Assembly (NCBI GenBank): GCA_034440615.1
Contig: JAOTOM010005104.1
Coordinates: 310,001 to 374,000, forward strand
DNA: 64,000 nucleotides
Reading direction: 5' to 3'
Source of the DNA: Ashinkailepas kermadecensis
Taxonomy: Eukaryota > Arthropoda > Thecostraca > Neolepadidae
The notes under the pieces are model-generated. The model was not told the DNA's origin. It saw only the letters and a program-made list of their open reading frames with translations, and searched no databases. Both the position numbers and the translations under genes were made by a program. Positions 1 to 8,817 of the stretch are shown one piece after another. Within the stretch, counting starts at the first letter, position 1, and every line of letters begins with the position of its first letter.

Positions 1-757
1 ACACTGGTGTACCCTGAGGGCGCTCTGGTGTACTGTGGACACTGGTGTACCCCGGGGCACCCTGGTGTACTGTGGACACTGGTGTATCCCGGGGGCGTCC
101 TGGTGTACCCTGGGGGGCGCTCTGGTGTACTGTGGACACTGGTGTACCCCGGGGGCGCTCTGGTGTACTGTGGACACTGGTGTATCCCGGGGCGCTCTGG
201 TGTACTGTGGACACTGGTGTATCCTGGGGCGCTCTGGTGCACTGTGGACACTGGTGTACCCCGGGGCGCTCTGGTGTACTGTGGACACTGGTGTACCCCG
301 GGGCGCTCTGGTGTACTGTGGACACTGGTGTACCCCGGGGCGCCCTGGTGTACTGTGGACACTGGTGTACCCTGGGGGCGCTCTGGTGTACTGTGGACAC
401 TGGTGTATCCCGGGGCGCTCTGGTGTACTGTGGACACTGGTGCATCCCGGGGGGCATGGTGTACTGTGGACACTGGTGTATCCCGGGAGCGTCCTGGTGT
501 ACTGTGGACACTGGTGTGCCCTGGGGGCGCTCTGGTGTACTGTGGACACTGGTGTACCCTGGGGGCGCTCTGGTGTACTGTGGACACTGGTGTACCCCGG
601 GGGCGCTCTGGTGTACTGTGGACACTGGTGTATCCCGGGGGGGCATGGTGTACCGTGGACACTGGTGTATCCCGGGGGCGTCCTGGTGTACTGTGGACAC
701 TGGTGTACCCTGGGGGCGCCCTGTTGTACCGTGGACACTGGTGTACCCGAGTGCACT
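1..757. repeat. Minisatellite, ~37-38 bp unit, about 20 copies
   Basis: The window opens inside a tandem array whose unit alternates two short blocks, GGTGTACTGTGGACACT and GGTGTACCCCGGGGGCGCTC. Units differ by one or two bases in the G run (3 to 7 G), so all three plus-strand frames stay open for long stretches. Those open frames are repeat artefacts. Every unit carries several GGTGTA steps that could act as weak splice donors, but the array's origin lies outside the window and cannot be traced. Confidence 0.9.
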
Positions 758-784
758 CCGACACAATGTTAAAATAATGCGTTA

Positions 785-1262
785 TCATTAGGTGTGAGAT
801 GTCGAAACGAGTACAGCAGGATGTCGAAATCGCCATGAAAATAATGACGTTTGAAATACCTCGGTCCTTAAAACCAGGTTTTGAAATGATTCCATGCATA
901 TAGCTATCCATTTTGCGTGTTCTGAGAGGTACCTAATTTTGGGATACCGATATCAACTATAACGATACAAGAGCCTATGCTATTAACTGGTATTGTATAA
1001 CATGGCACATCATAGGTAATCACTTTACCTAGAATTGCACTACGGGTTGATCGTTATCACGATCCTGGATCCGCCATGATGAGCATGAGCATGATACTTA
1101 TCAACGGGACGCTGTTAGAAACGAGGCATAGAGACTTCACAAGCATGCACCAAGAAGCACGATGACGATACTTAATTGGGCAGAATGTCGACGCGCAATG
1201 TTCGGTAAATTGTATATTCCACCCTACTTCACGAATAATTTGTTACTGCTTTGACCTCAACA
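785..1262 (+). repeat. Dispersed repeat, copy 1 (~470 bp)
   Basis: This stretch aligns by eye with 4806-5282 over its whole length, for example the shared blocks AACTGGTATTGTAT, TATTCCACCCTA and TTCACGAATAATTT in the same order and spacing. Both copies begin with a TGTTAAAATA block directly after a minisatellite ends. No coding frame is conserved between copies. It is probably an old non-autonomous mobile element; I found no clear terminal repeats or target duplication, so the class is unknown. Confidence 0.65.
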
Positions 1263-1304
1263 CACCCAATGAAAACGCATTATTTTAGCTCAGTACAGCC
1301 AGAT

Positions 1305-1412
1305 CTGCGATGCTGCCCTACTACTGCGGGCGCGGCTGTGAGACTCCTCTACTACTGTAGGCACGGCTGTACTGCTGCTCCACTGCCGCAGACACGGCTG
1401 TGATGCTGCCAG
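1305..1412 (+). repeat. Four outlying units of the exon-A acceptor repeat
   Basis: Four degenerate ~30-bp units of the form (C/T)GCAG-GCACGGCTGTGATGCTGC lie here. They match the array at 1797-1983 and the first bases of exon A. The unit therefore exists in two blocks separated by about 385 bp of unrelated DNA. Confidence 0.6.
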
Positions 1413-1796
1413 GGGCGTCGCCCCACCCCCTGCCGTGAGACTGCCCCCCCCCCCCCCCACCCCGACATTTGAAGAGGCCCCTACCCGGAAATGCATAGGA
1501 AACAAAGGTGAGCAAGGAGGCAAATGGGACAGAAGATCATGCTGCCCAAGACTGGCAACGAGACCCCCGAAAAATTCAGATCAGGTCCCTATAAGAGACG
1601 TAGAACGGAAATGTGCAGGAGGCCCCCAGGACGAAAAGGATGTCATCGAGACGGGCAAGGAGCCACCCAGGTTAGATAAGAAGGCTTACGATGCGTCATG
1701 GAAGAGGAGGCCCCTACAATAGAAAATGAGGGCATAGGATAGGAGAGATGTCCCCTGGCGCACGAGGAGGCCCCAAAATGGGTCAGAACGTCTCCA
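1413..1796. other. No gene seen; short GAGGCCCC repeats
   Basis: There is a C run at 1443-1460 and four scattered copies of a GGAGGCCCC(T/C)A motif near 1472, 1618, 1707 and 1767. The 95-codon open frame here has no recognisable domain and sits in repetitive intronic sequence, so I do not call it. Confidence 0.4.
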
Positions 1797-1983
1797 GGCA
1801 CGGCTGTGATGCTGCTCTACTACCACAGGCACGGCTGTGATGCTGCCCTGCTACTGCAGACACGGCTGTGATGCTGCTCTACTGCTGCAGACACGGCTGT
1901 GATGCTGCTCTACTGCTGCAGGCACGGCTGTGGTGCTGTTCTCCTACCACAGGCACGGCTGTGATGTTACTCTCCTACCACAG
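1797..1983 (+). repeat. 30-31 bp array carrying the exon-A 3' splice site
   Basis: About seven units read CTACTACCACAG followed by GCACGGCTGTGATGCTG. The last unit runs without interruption into exon A, so each unit contains the acceptor CAG plus the first ~20 coding bases of that exon. With a unit near 30 bp, use of an upstream acceptor would often add about ten in-frame codons. Confidence 0.75.
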
Positions 1984-2152
1984 GCACGGCTGTGATGCTG
2001 CTCTACTACCGGCTGTTCCATCCCAACACCAGGCGGGCCGTCTGCTGTGTGACGGTGAACCGCGATGTCGGACACGAGGCGCCGGCCAGCCCAGACGGCG
2101 GCACGCTGCGCTCCCTCAAGTGCCGTCCCACCAGCCGGGTGTCGGTGACCAG
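1984..2152 (+). CDS. Exon A of an unidentified host gene
   Basis: The exon is bounded by a CACAG acceptor and an excellent donor (ACCAG followed by GTGAGG). It reads in one frame from TAVMLLYYRLFHPNTRR through a segment ending RPTSRVSVT, about 56 codons. A stop codon follows in frame right after the donor, as expected at a true exon edge. It enters in phase 1 and leaves in phase 2, and joining to the next exon-like island at 3527 keeps the frame. I do not recognise the domain; the hydrophobic/aromatic start followed by a Cys-Val-rich strand could be part of a folded module. Both edges of this exon are the source of flanking minisatellites. The exon call rests on splice signals, phase agreement and open frame, without transcript evidence. 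Confidence 0.5.
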
Positions 2153-2745
2153 GTGAGGTCACCAGCCGGGTGTCGGCCACCAGGTCAGGTCACCAGCCGG
2201 GTGTCGGCCACCAGGTCAGGTCACCAGCCGGGTGTCGGCCACCAGGTCAGGTCACCAGCCGGGTGTCGGCCACCAGGTCAGGTCACCAGCCGGGTGTCGG
2301 CCACCAGGTCAGGTCACCAGCCGGGTGTCGGCCACCAGGTGAGGTCACCAGCCGGGTGTCGGCCACCAGGTGAGGTCACCAGCCGGGTGTCGGTGACCAG
2401 GTGAGGTCACCAGCCGGGTGTCGGCCACCAGGTCAGGTCACCAGCCGGGTGTCGGCCACCAGGTCAGGTCACCAGCCGAGTGTCGGCCACCAGGTCAGGT
2501 CACCAGCCGGGTGTCGGCCACCAGGTCAGGTCACCAGCCGGGTGTCGGCCACCAGGTGAGGTCACCAGCCGGGTGTCGGCCGCCAGGTCAGGTCACCAGC
2601 CGAGTGTCGGCCACCAGGTCAGGTCACCAGCCGGGTGTCGGCCACCAGGTCAGGTCACCAGCTGGATATCAGTCACCAGGTCAACAGCTGGGTGTCGACC
2701 ACCAGGTCAGGTCACCAAGTCACCAGCAGTGTCGGCCACCAGGTG
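2153..2745 (+). repeat. 31-bp array carrying the exon-A 5' splice site, ~19 copies
   Basis: The unit is CACCAG-GT(C/G)AGGTCACC followed by AGCCGGGTGTCGGC, that is, the last ~20 bases of exon A plus its donor. The first copy is the donor used at 2153. Most downstream copies have GTCAGG instead of GTGAGG, a weaker donor; four or so keep GTGAGG. Long open frames over the array are by-products of the repeat. Confidence 0.85.
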
Positions 2746-3085
2746 GACACTTTGGTGGGTCATGTTACTTATTTCAGTACGTAATGTAAAATGCTGTAAA
2801 GACGCGCTGGTACTGAAATGACTTAGTGTGTTTCGCTTAAATTTTGTGAAGTGACTTTGTTTCGAATGACCTCGAGTATATAATTAATGTTTTTGTCGTG
2901 CTACGGAGCAGAGAAATGGAAGCAGGATGATCCGTTTCGCGAGGGTGTTTCAGCTGAGAAATTCAATAGTTGTCTTCCTTTTGTTCATGTTGTCGAGTTT
3001 CGATGATTCAGTGTATTATTTGGGTTAAGTGTATTAAAATAATGCAGTGTGTTATTGTTTGAAGTGTTATTAGTTTAAGTGTATT
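2746..3085. other. Intronic sequence, nothing recognised
   Basis: AT-richer DNA with short GTGTTATTAGTTTAAGTG-like direct repeats at 3014-3090. No coding frame, RNA gene or element ends were found. Confidence 0.4.
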
Positions 3086-3526
3086 ATTTTGAAAATGCTA
3101 TCCTTTTGACCTTGACCCCTTTTGATCTGACGTCGACCCCTCCCCGTCTGACCCCGACCCCTCTGTCTGATCTCGACCCCTACCGACCTGATCTTGGTCC
3201 CTCCCCATGCGACTTCGCTCCGCCCCAATCTGAGCTTGAGCACACCCTCTCTGACTTGTATCTGCCCTATCTGGCCTTAACTTCACCCCTCTGATGTGCC
3301 TGACCCTGACCTCACCCTCTCCGATCTGTTTCTGCCATGTCTGACCTTCACTGTATGGCTGACCTAGACTTTACCCCTCTGATCTTGACATCACCCTCTC
3401 TGATCTGTTTCTGCCTTGTCTGACCTTGACCTCACCCCTCTGACGTGTCCGTCCGTCTGGCCTTGACCTCACCTCTCTGACGCGTGGCCTTGACCCCACC
3501 CCCTCTAATGTGTCTCTGCCCCGCAG
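3086..3526 (+). repeat. Degenerate CTGACCTTGACC intron repeat ending at the exon-B acceptor
   Basis: A loose ~25-36-bp pattern, (C/T)CTGACCTTGACCTCACCCCTCTGA, repeats about fourteen times and finishes in the pyrimidine tract and CCCCGCAG acceptor at 3526. The unit combines CTGAC, which resembles a metazoan branch point, with short pyrimidine tracts. The array therefore multiplies potential branch-site and tract signals. This reading is an inference. Confidence 0.55.
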
Positions 3527-3789
3527 TCTCCGCTCGGCTGGTGGCGTCTCGTTGGCGTCTCAGCCGGCCGGTGTGACGTCACGGCCAGCCGGCGTGACGT
3601 CACGGCCAGCCGGCGTGACGCCAGCCAGGCTGGACGACAAGGCGTTCCACTCTGCGTCGGAGCTGCTGGTGGGCCACGTGACCACGTCTGCGGCCAGCCT
3701 GCCGGCCGGCGCGGCCGACCACGTGACCGGCGAGTCGGAGCGGCGCCACCGGTCGGCGGCCGCCATACTGCAGCGGGCCGACCTCTCGG
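3527..3789 (+). CDS. Exon B of the same unidentified host gene
   Basis: The acceptor is TGCCCCGCAG and the donor CTCGG followed by GTGGGT. Entering in phase 2 continues exon A in frame, and it leaves in phase 1, matching the island at 5606. The ~88 codons begin LRSAGGVSLASQPAG, contain a triplicated 24-base segment giving a PAGVTSR repeat, and end AAAILQRADLS. The composition is Ser/Ala/Thr-rich with a HSASELLVGHVTTSAA stretch and looks like disordered cytoplasmic protein. No domain is recognised. The final ~27 bases plus the donor form the seed of the 40-bp array that fills the next kilobase. Confidence 0.5.
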
Positions 3790-4799
3790 GTGGGTACAGC
3801 CGCCATACTGCAGCGGGCCGACCTCTCGGGTGGGTACAGCCGCCATACTGCAGCGGGCCGACCTCTCGGGTGGGTACAGCCGCCATACTGCAGCGGGCCG
3901 ACCTCCCGGGTGGGTACAGCCGCCATACTGCAGCGGGCCGACCTCTCGGGTGGGTACAGCCGCCATACTGCAGCGGGCCGACCTCTCGGGTGGGTACAGC
4001 CGCCATACTGCAGCGGGCCGACCTCCCGGGTGGGTACAGCCGCCATACTGCAGCGGGCCGACCTCTCGGGTGGGTACAGCCGCCATACTGCAGCGGGCCG
4101 ACCTCCCGGGTGGGTACAGCCGCCATACTGCAGCGGGCCGACCCTCGGGTGGGTACAGCCGCCATACTGCAGCGGGCCGACCTCTGGGTGGGTACAGCCG
4201 CCATACTGCAGCGGGCCGACCTCCCTGGTGGGTACAGCCGCCATACTGCAGCGGGCCGACCTCTCGGGTGGGTACAGCCGCCATACTGCAGCGGGCCGAC
4301 CTCCCGGGTGGGTACAGCCGCCATACTGCAGCGGGCCGACCTCTCGGGTGGGTCAGCCGCCATACTGCAGCGGGCCGACCTCTGGTGGGTACAGCCGCCA
4401 TACTGCAGCGGGCCGACCTCCTGGTGGGTACAGCCGCCATACTGCAGCGGGCCGACCTCTCGGGTGGGTACAGCCGCCATACTGCAGCGGGCCGACCTCT
4501 CGGGTGAGTACAGCCGCCATACTGCAGCGGGCCGACCTCTCGGGTGGGTACAGCCGCCATACTGCAGCGGGCCGACCTCTCGGGTGGGTACAGCCGCCAT
4601 ACTGCAGCGGGCCGACCTCTCGGGTGGGTACAGCCGCCATACTGCAGCGGGCCGACCTCTCGGGTGGGTACAGCCGCCATACTGCAGCGGGCCGACCTCC
4701 CGGGTGGGTACAGCCGCCATACTGCAGCGGGCCGACCTCTCAGGTGGGTACAGCCGCCATACTGCAGCGGGCCGGCCTCCCGGGTGGGTACAGCCGCCA
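3762..4799 (+). repeat. 40-bp array of exon-B end plus splice donor, ~26 copies
   Basis: Each unit is CGCCATACTGCAGCGGGCC then GACCTCTCGGGTGGGTACAGC. The first unit is the end of exon B and its donor. Copies are extremely homogeneous, differing mainly by CTCTCGG versus CTCCCGG and a few 1-2-base deletions around 4141-4410, which indicates recent expansion or conversion. The very long open frames on both strands are repeat artefacts. Because 40 is not a multiple of three, choosing a later donor changes the frame, and every third copy restores it. Confidence 0.9.
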
Positions 4800-5282
4800 T
4801 TGGTGTTAAAATATGGTTTTTCGTTAGTTCTGAGCTGTCGAAGCGTGCACATTAGGATGTAGAAATATGTCATGGAATTAGTGTTATTAAATACGTTTTT
4901 GGTGTCTTTCAGACTCAAATTTGAGCCAGTGGCGTACTTATGACTACCTTTAGCATTGATTTTAATATTCATAATTTATGGGGAGCTATATTATGGATGG
5001 CAAGGAAAAATAGCTACAATAAACTGGTATTGTATGCCATATCACGTTATAGGTAGTCCCATTACCTGAAATTGCATTGCGAAATGTTCGTGTATCACCA
5101 TCCCTTATCGAGAGCATGATCATGGTACTTATGAACGAGATACTGCCAGAAAGGAGACACGAAGACTTCATAAGTATGCATCAAGAAGCAGGATGTCGGT
5201 ACTTGTTAGAGAAGGATGTTGATTAAGTGTTCAGAAAGTGGTATATTCCACCCTATTTCACGAATAATTTATCACTGCCTGC
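4800..5282 (+). repeat. Dispersed repeat, copy 2
   Basis: This is the partner of 785-1262. It begins GTGTTAAAATATGG right after the last array unit and ends near a TTCACGAATAATTTATCACTG block. Sequence agreement with copy 1 is patchy but colinear, with small indels. There is no shared open frame. Confidence 0.65.
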
Positions 5283-5605
5283 CACTGCCGCTCGGAACGG
5301 GCCCGACTTCAGCTGGTCCAGCTGTCAAACACCAGCTGACTGCATCCGAGAGGATTAGAGCACTGGCAAGCATTGGTGCGCTTGTTCCGACACTGAACTA
5401 TTTGCCAAACTGATGGTGCTATTATTGACATCACCAATGTCATATTGGTCATATCATCACTGTAGTTCGCATCACCGGTGCCATGTTGTCGGGCTGATGA
5501 TTGGTGGGATGTACATGGTGTGGTCGGTGGGCTATACAGCACCCTGTACAGTGTGGGGTCGATGGGTTCTGCAGTGTGGTGACTGACCTATGCCTGATGT
5601 CGCAG
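5283..5605 (+). other. Intron up to the exon-C acceptor
   Basis: A weak repeat of CATCA(C/T)(C/T)(A/G)(A/G)TG...ATTGGT lies at 5417-5510. The intron ends CTATGCCTGATGTCGCAG. No gene is visible. Confidence 0.4.
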
Positions 5606-6234
5606 GTGGCGTTCCCCGGATCTCGGACATCGCCCAGCTTGACGCCGTTTCGGAAGGTGACGTCACTCTGCCAAGCTCCCCCGCCCCGCCCACTGGCACG
5701 CTGCCCTCTCTGCCCGCTGCCGCGCCTTCTCCGCAGCCGGCATCACCCTCTGCGCTTCCAGCCCCGCCCTCTCCGCGGCAAGTCCCGCCCTCTCCGCGGC
5801 AGGCGCCGCCCTCTCTGCGGCAGGCGCCGCCTTCCCCGCGGCCGTGCTCGCCGTCGGACGGCGGCGACTCCACCTGCGTCAACCACAGCCGCATGACGTC
5901 GGCGGCGTCGGTGGCGCCCGACTACGAGAACGTCTGCTCGGTGGGCGTGCACCGCGAGCCGCTGGGCGTGCGCGCCTGGCGCACCTACTCGGAGCTTGGC
6001 GACGGCGCGCACGACGGCAGCGTCAACACGGAGCGCGCCGGCCGGCTGGACGACTCGACGGGCGAGACGAGCCTGTCGCGCCGGCACACCTACGAGAACA
6101 CCGACAACGTGGCGCTCATGATCGCCCACATGGAGGACGCGGCGCCGCCGCCGCGCACCCCGCATGGCGTCCACAAGGAGGGCGTGGCGCAGCCGCAGCG
6201 GAGCCCACACGGCGCCCACATGGAAGAGGCGTAG
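5606..6234 (+). CDS. Exon C: Pro-rich region with two YxN motifs
   Basis: Entering in phase 1 after GATGTCGCAG, it continues exon B and reads GGVPRISDIAQLDAVSEGD. A proline-rich stretch follows with four PPSPRQ-type repeats (about 5757-5850), then a non-repetitive acidic/polar region containing APDYENVCSV and RRHTYENTDNV. YENV and YENT fit the pY-x-N ligand pattern of Grb2-type SH2 domains, so this is plausibly part of a receptor tail or adaptor; that is inference. Around 6120 the coding frame enters a degenerate repeat encoding PHGVHKEGV and PHGAHMEEA, and TAG at 6232-6234 closes the frame. A strong donor (CCAGAG then GTGAGT) lies at 6252/6253 in phase 0, which would match exon D if the TAG were absent. 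So this may be a terminal exon or one truncated by drift of the repeat. Confidence 0.5.
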
Positions 6235-6475
6235 CCACCAGGGAGCCCAGAGGTGAGTCGCCGTCAGAGGCGTCCACATGGAAGACGTGTCGCCGCCAGG
6301 GGAGCCCACATGGAGGGTGTTTCGCCGTCAGAGGGGAGCCCACATGGAGCGCGTGTCGCCGCCAAATCGGAGCCAACATGGACGGTGTGTTATGGCCAGG
6401 CGGGACCCACACGGGGGGCGTGTCGCCGTCCAAGGGGAGCCCACCTGGAGCGCGTGGCGCCGCCTCGGGGCGTGC
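6120..6475 (+). repeat. Degenerate ~42-bp array overlapping the end of exon C
   Basis: About eight units follow CACATGGAGG(G/C)CGTGTCGCC then GCCAGGGGAGCC. The array starts inside the coding frame and continues past the TAG at 6232 and the candidate donor at 6253. Later units carry the related GGTGTTTCGCC or GCGTGTCGCC at the donor position. Confidence 0.65.
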
Positions 6476-6591
6476 ACTGGCGACGCCAGTGTTGTGGCCT
6501 GGTGTGTTTGGACTGTATTGTAATACACTATCTGTTGTTGACATGAGTGTCGGGGCAGCCGGCAGGACTGGGACGTCCCCACACCAGTGTG

Positions 6592-7305
6592 GCTGTGAAC
6601 ACAGACATTGAGGCGGACTCGCACCCCACTGTGGACACAGACATTGAGGCGGACTCGCACCCCACTGTGGACACAGACATTGAGGCGGACACGCACCCCA
6701 CTGTGGACACAGACATTAAGGCTGACTCGCACCCCACTGTGGACACAGACATTGAGGCGGACACGCACCCCACTGTGGACACAGACATTGAGCCAGACAC
6801 GCACCCCACTGTGGACAGACAGACACTGAGGCGGACACGCACCCCACTGTGGACACAGACATTGAGGCGGACACGCACCCCACTGTGGACACAGACATTG
6901 AGGCGGACACGCACCCCACTGTGGACACAGACATTGAGGCGGACACGCACCCCACTGTGGACACAGACATTGAGGCGGACACGCACCCCACTGTGGACAG
7001 ACAGACACTGAGGCGGACACGCACCCCACTGTGGACACAGACATTGAGGCGGACTCGCACCCCACTGTGGACACAGACATTGAGGCGGACTCGCACCTCA
7101 CTGTGGACACAGACATTGAGGCGGACTCGCACCCCACTCTGGACGCAGACATTGAGGCGGACTCGCACCCCACTGTGGACACAAACATTGAGCCAGACAC
7201 GTACCCCACTGTGGACAGACAGACACTGAGGCGGACACGCACCCCACTGTGGACACAGACATTGAGGCGGACTCGCACCCCACTGTGGACACAGACATTG
7301 AGCTT
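6592..7305 (+). repeat. 36-bp minisatellite, ~20 copies
   Basis: The unit is CACAGACATTGAGGCGGAC followed by (A/T)CGCACCCCACTGTGGA. As 36 is a multiple of three, frames stay open on both strands. The three variant units near 6815, 7000 and 7215 have GGACAGACAGACACTGAGG, and recur about every 180-200 bp, so there is higher-order structure of about five or six units. Confidence 0.9.
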
Positions 7306-7674
7306 TGGCACAATTTGTGTGTCACGTTAAGACGAAGAGTATGTTGTGTTCAAACAGCGATGCACGTATCAAACGCGTCTTTCCCAAACATTGATCGCGT
7401 GCTCGTTGCGGCCGCGGCTTCCGTGCTGCGTGGCCGGACATCTCAGTGCAGACCGGACGGCCGTGCGCTTCGTCCGCACGTGTGGTGCATTCCTGGATTG
7501 TACGCAGGAGAGCGCGTCATCACAGTATGATCAGTCATTGGGTATCGTGTGTCGTGGCGTGAACGTCCAGAACGGCTCGCAGCCTAGTCGTCGCAATGTC
7601 TGGGTCGACTGTTCCCTGACTGGTGGTCGGTCAACTTATTGTCTGGCCCAGCTGTATCTGTGGAGTGAAGCGAA
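7306..7674. other. No gene seen between arrays
   Basis: Unique GC-rich sequence with a 143-codon open frame that runs into the next minisatellite. I see no domain, no convincing splice pair and no element ends. Confidence 0.35.
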
Positions 7675-8817
7675 CATTGAGGTGGTGTCTCTCGTCAGCT
7701 GCCGAGGTAGTGTATACCGTCAGCTGCTGAGGTGGTGTCTGTCTTCACCTGCTGAGGTGGTGTTCGTCTGCTGCTGAGGTGGCGTTGTCTGGGTGGTGTT
7801 TCGTTAGCTGCTGAGGTGGTGTCTGTCTCGGCTGCTGATGTGGTGTCTCGTCAGCTGCCGAGGTAGTGTATACCGTCAGCTGCTGAGGTGGTGTCTCGTC
7901 AGCTGCTGAGGTGGTGTCTGTCTTCACCTGCTGAGGTGGTGTCTCGTCTGCTGCTGAGGTGGCGTCTGTCCTCGGCTGCCGTGGTGGTGTCTCTCGTTAG
8001 CTGCTGAGGTGGTGTCTGTGTCGGCTGCTGATGTGGTGTCTCGTCAGCTGCCGAGGTGGTGTCTCGTCAGCTGCTGAGGTGGTGTCTCTCGTCAGCTGCT
8101 GAGGTGGTGTCTGTCTTCACCTGCTGAGGTGGTGTCTCTCGTCAGCTGCTGAGGTGGTGTCTGTCTTCACCTGCTGAGGTGGTGTCTCTCGTCAGCTGCT
8201 GAGGTGGTGTCTGTCTTCACCTGCTGAGGTGGTGTCTCTCGTCAGCTGCTGAGGTGGTGTCTGTCCTCCCCCGCCGAGGTGGTGTCTCTCGTCAGCTGCT
8301 GAGGTGTGTCTGTCTTCACCTGCTAGGTGGTGTTTTTCTCTCGTCGGCTGCTGAGGTGGTGTCTGTCCTCCCCCGCCGAGGTGGTGTCTCTCGTCACCTG
8401 CTGAGGTGCTGTCTGCCCGGCAGGTGGCGTCGGCCGCCAGTCTGCTGGTGGTGGTGTTTCGTCACCTGCTTGCTTTGCCCGGTTGTGGGCTGGTGGTGTG
8501 TTTCGTTGCTAGGTGTGTTGCCCGGCGGTGGTGTCGGCCGCCAGTCTGCTGGTGAGGTGGTGTCTGTTCCCCTGCCGGGTGGTGTCTGTCCTCCCCTGCC
8601 GAGGTGGTGTTCTCGTCACCTGCTGAGGTGGTGTCTCTCGTCGGCTGCTGAGGTGCTGTCTGCCCGGCAGGTGGCGTCGGCCGCCAGTCTGCTGGTGAGG
8701 TGGTGTCTGTCCTCCCCTGCCGAGGTGGTGTCTGTCCTCCCCTGCCGAGGTGGTGTCTCTCGTCACCTGCTGAGGTGGTGTATCTCGTCGGCTGCTGAGG
8801 TGCTGTCTGCCCGGCAG
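7675..8817 (+). repeat. CTGCTGAGGTGGTGTCT repeat; last ~410 bp embed the exon-D acceptor
   Basis: The first part repeats (C/G)TC(A/G)GCTGCTGAGGTGGTGTCT with a TCTTCACCTGCTGAGG variant at ~24-50-bp intervals. From about 8403 a longer unit appears four times (near 8408, 8515, 8655 and 8807). It carries TCTGCCCGGCAGGTGGCGTC and then GGCCGCCAGTCTGCTGGTG, which is the acceptor and first bases of exon D. The final copy is the one that continues into coding sequence. Confidence 0.8.

Noticed and set aside
7..791. Three overlapping open frames of ~250 codons rich in GVLWTLVYPG
   Set aside because: All three forward frames are open because of the ~37-bp tandem unit; no independent coding evidence.
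3505..4972. Frames up to 470 codons on both strands (AAVPTREVGPLQYGG and SRHTAAGRP repeats)
   Set aside because: Products of the 40-bp minisatellite; they are open in several frames and on both strands at once.
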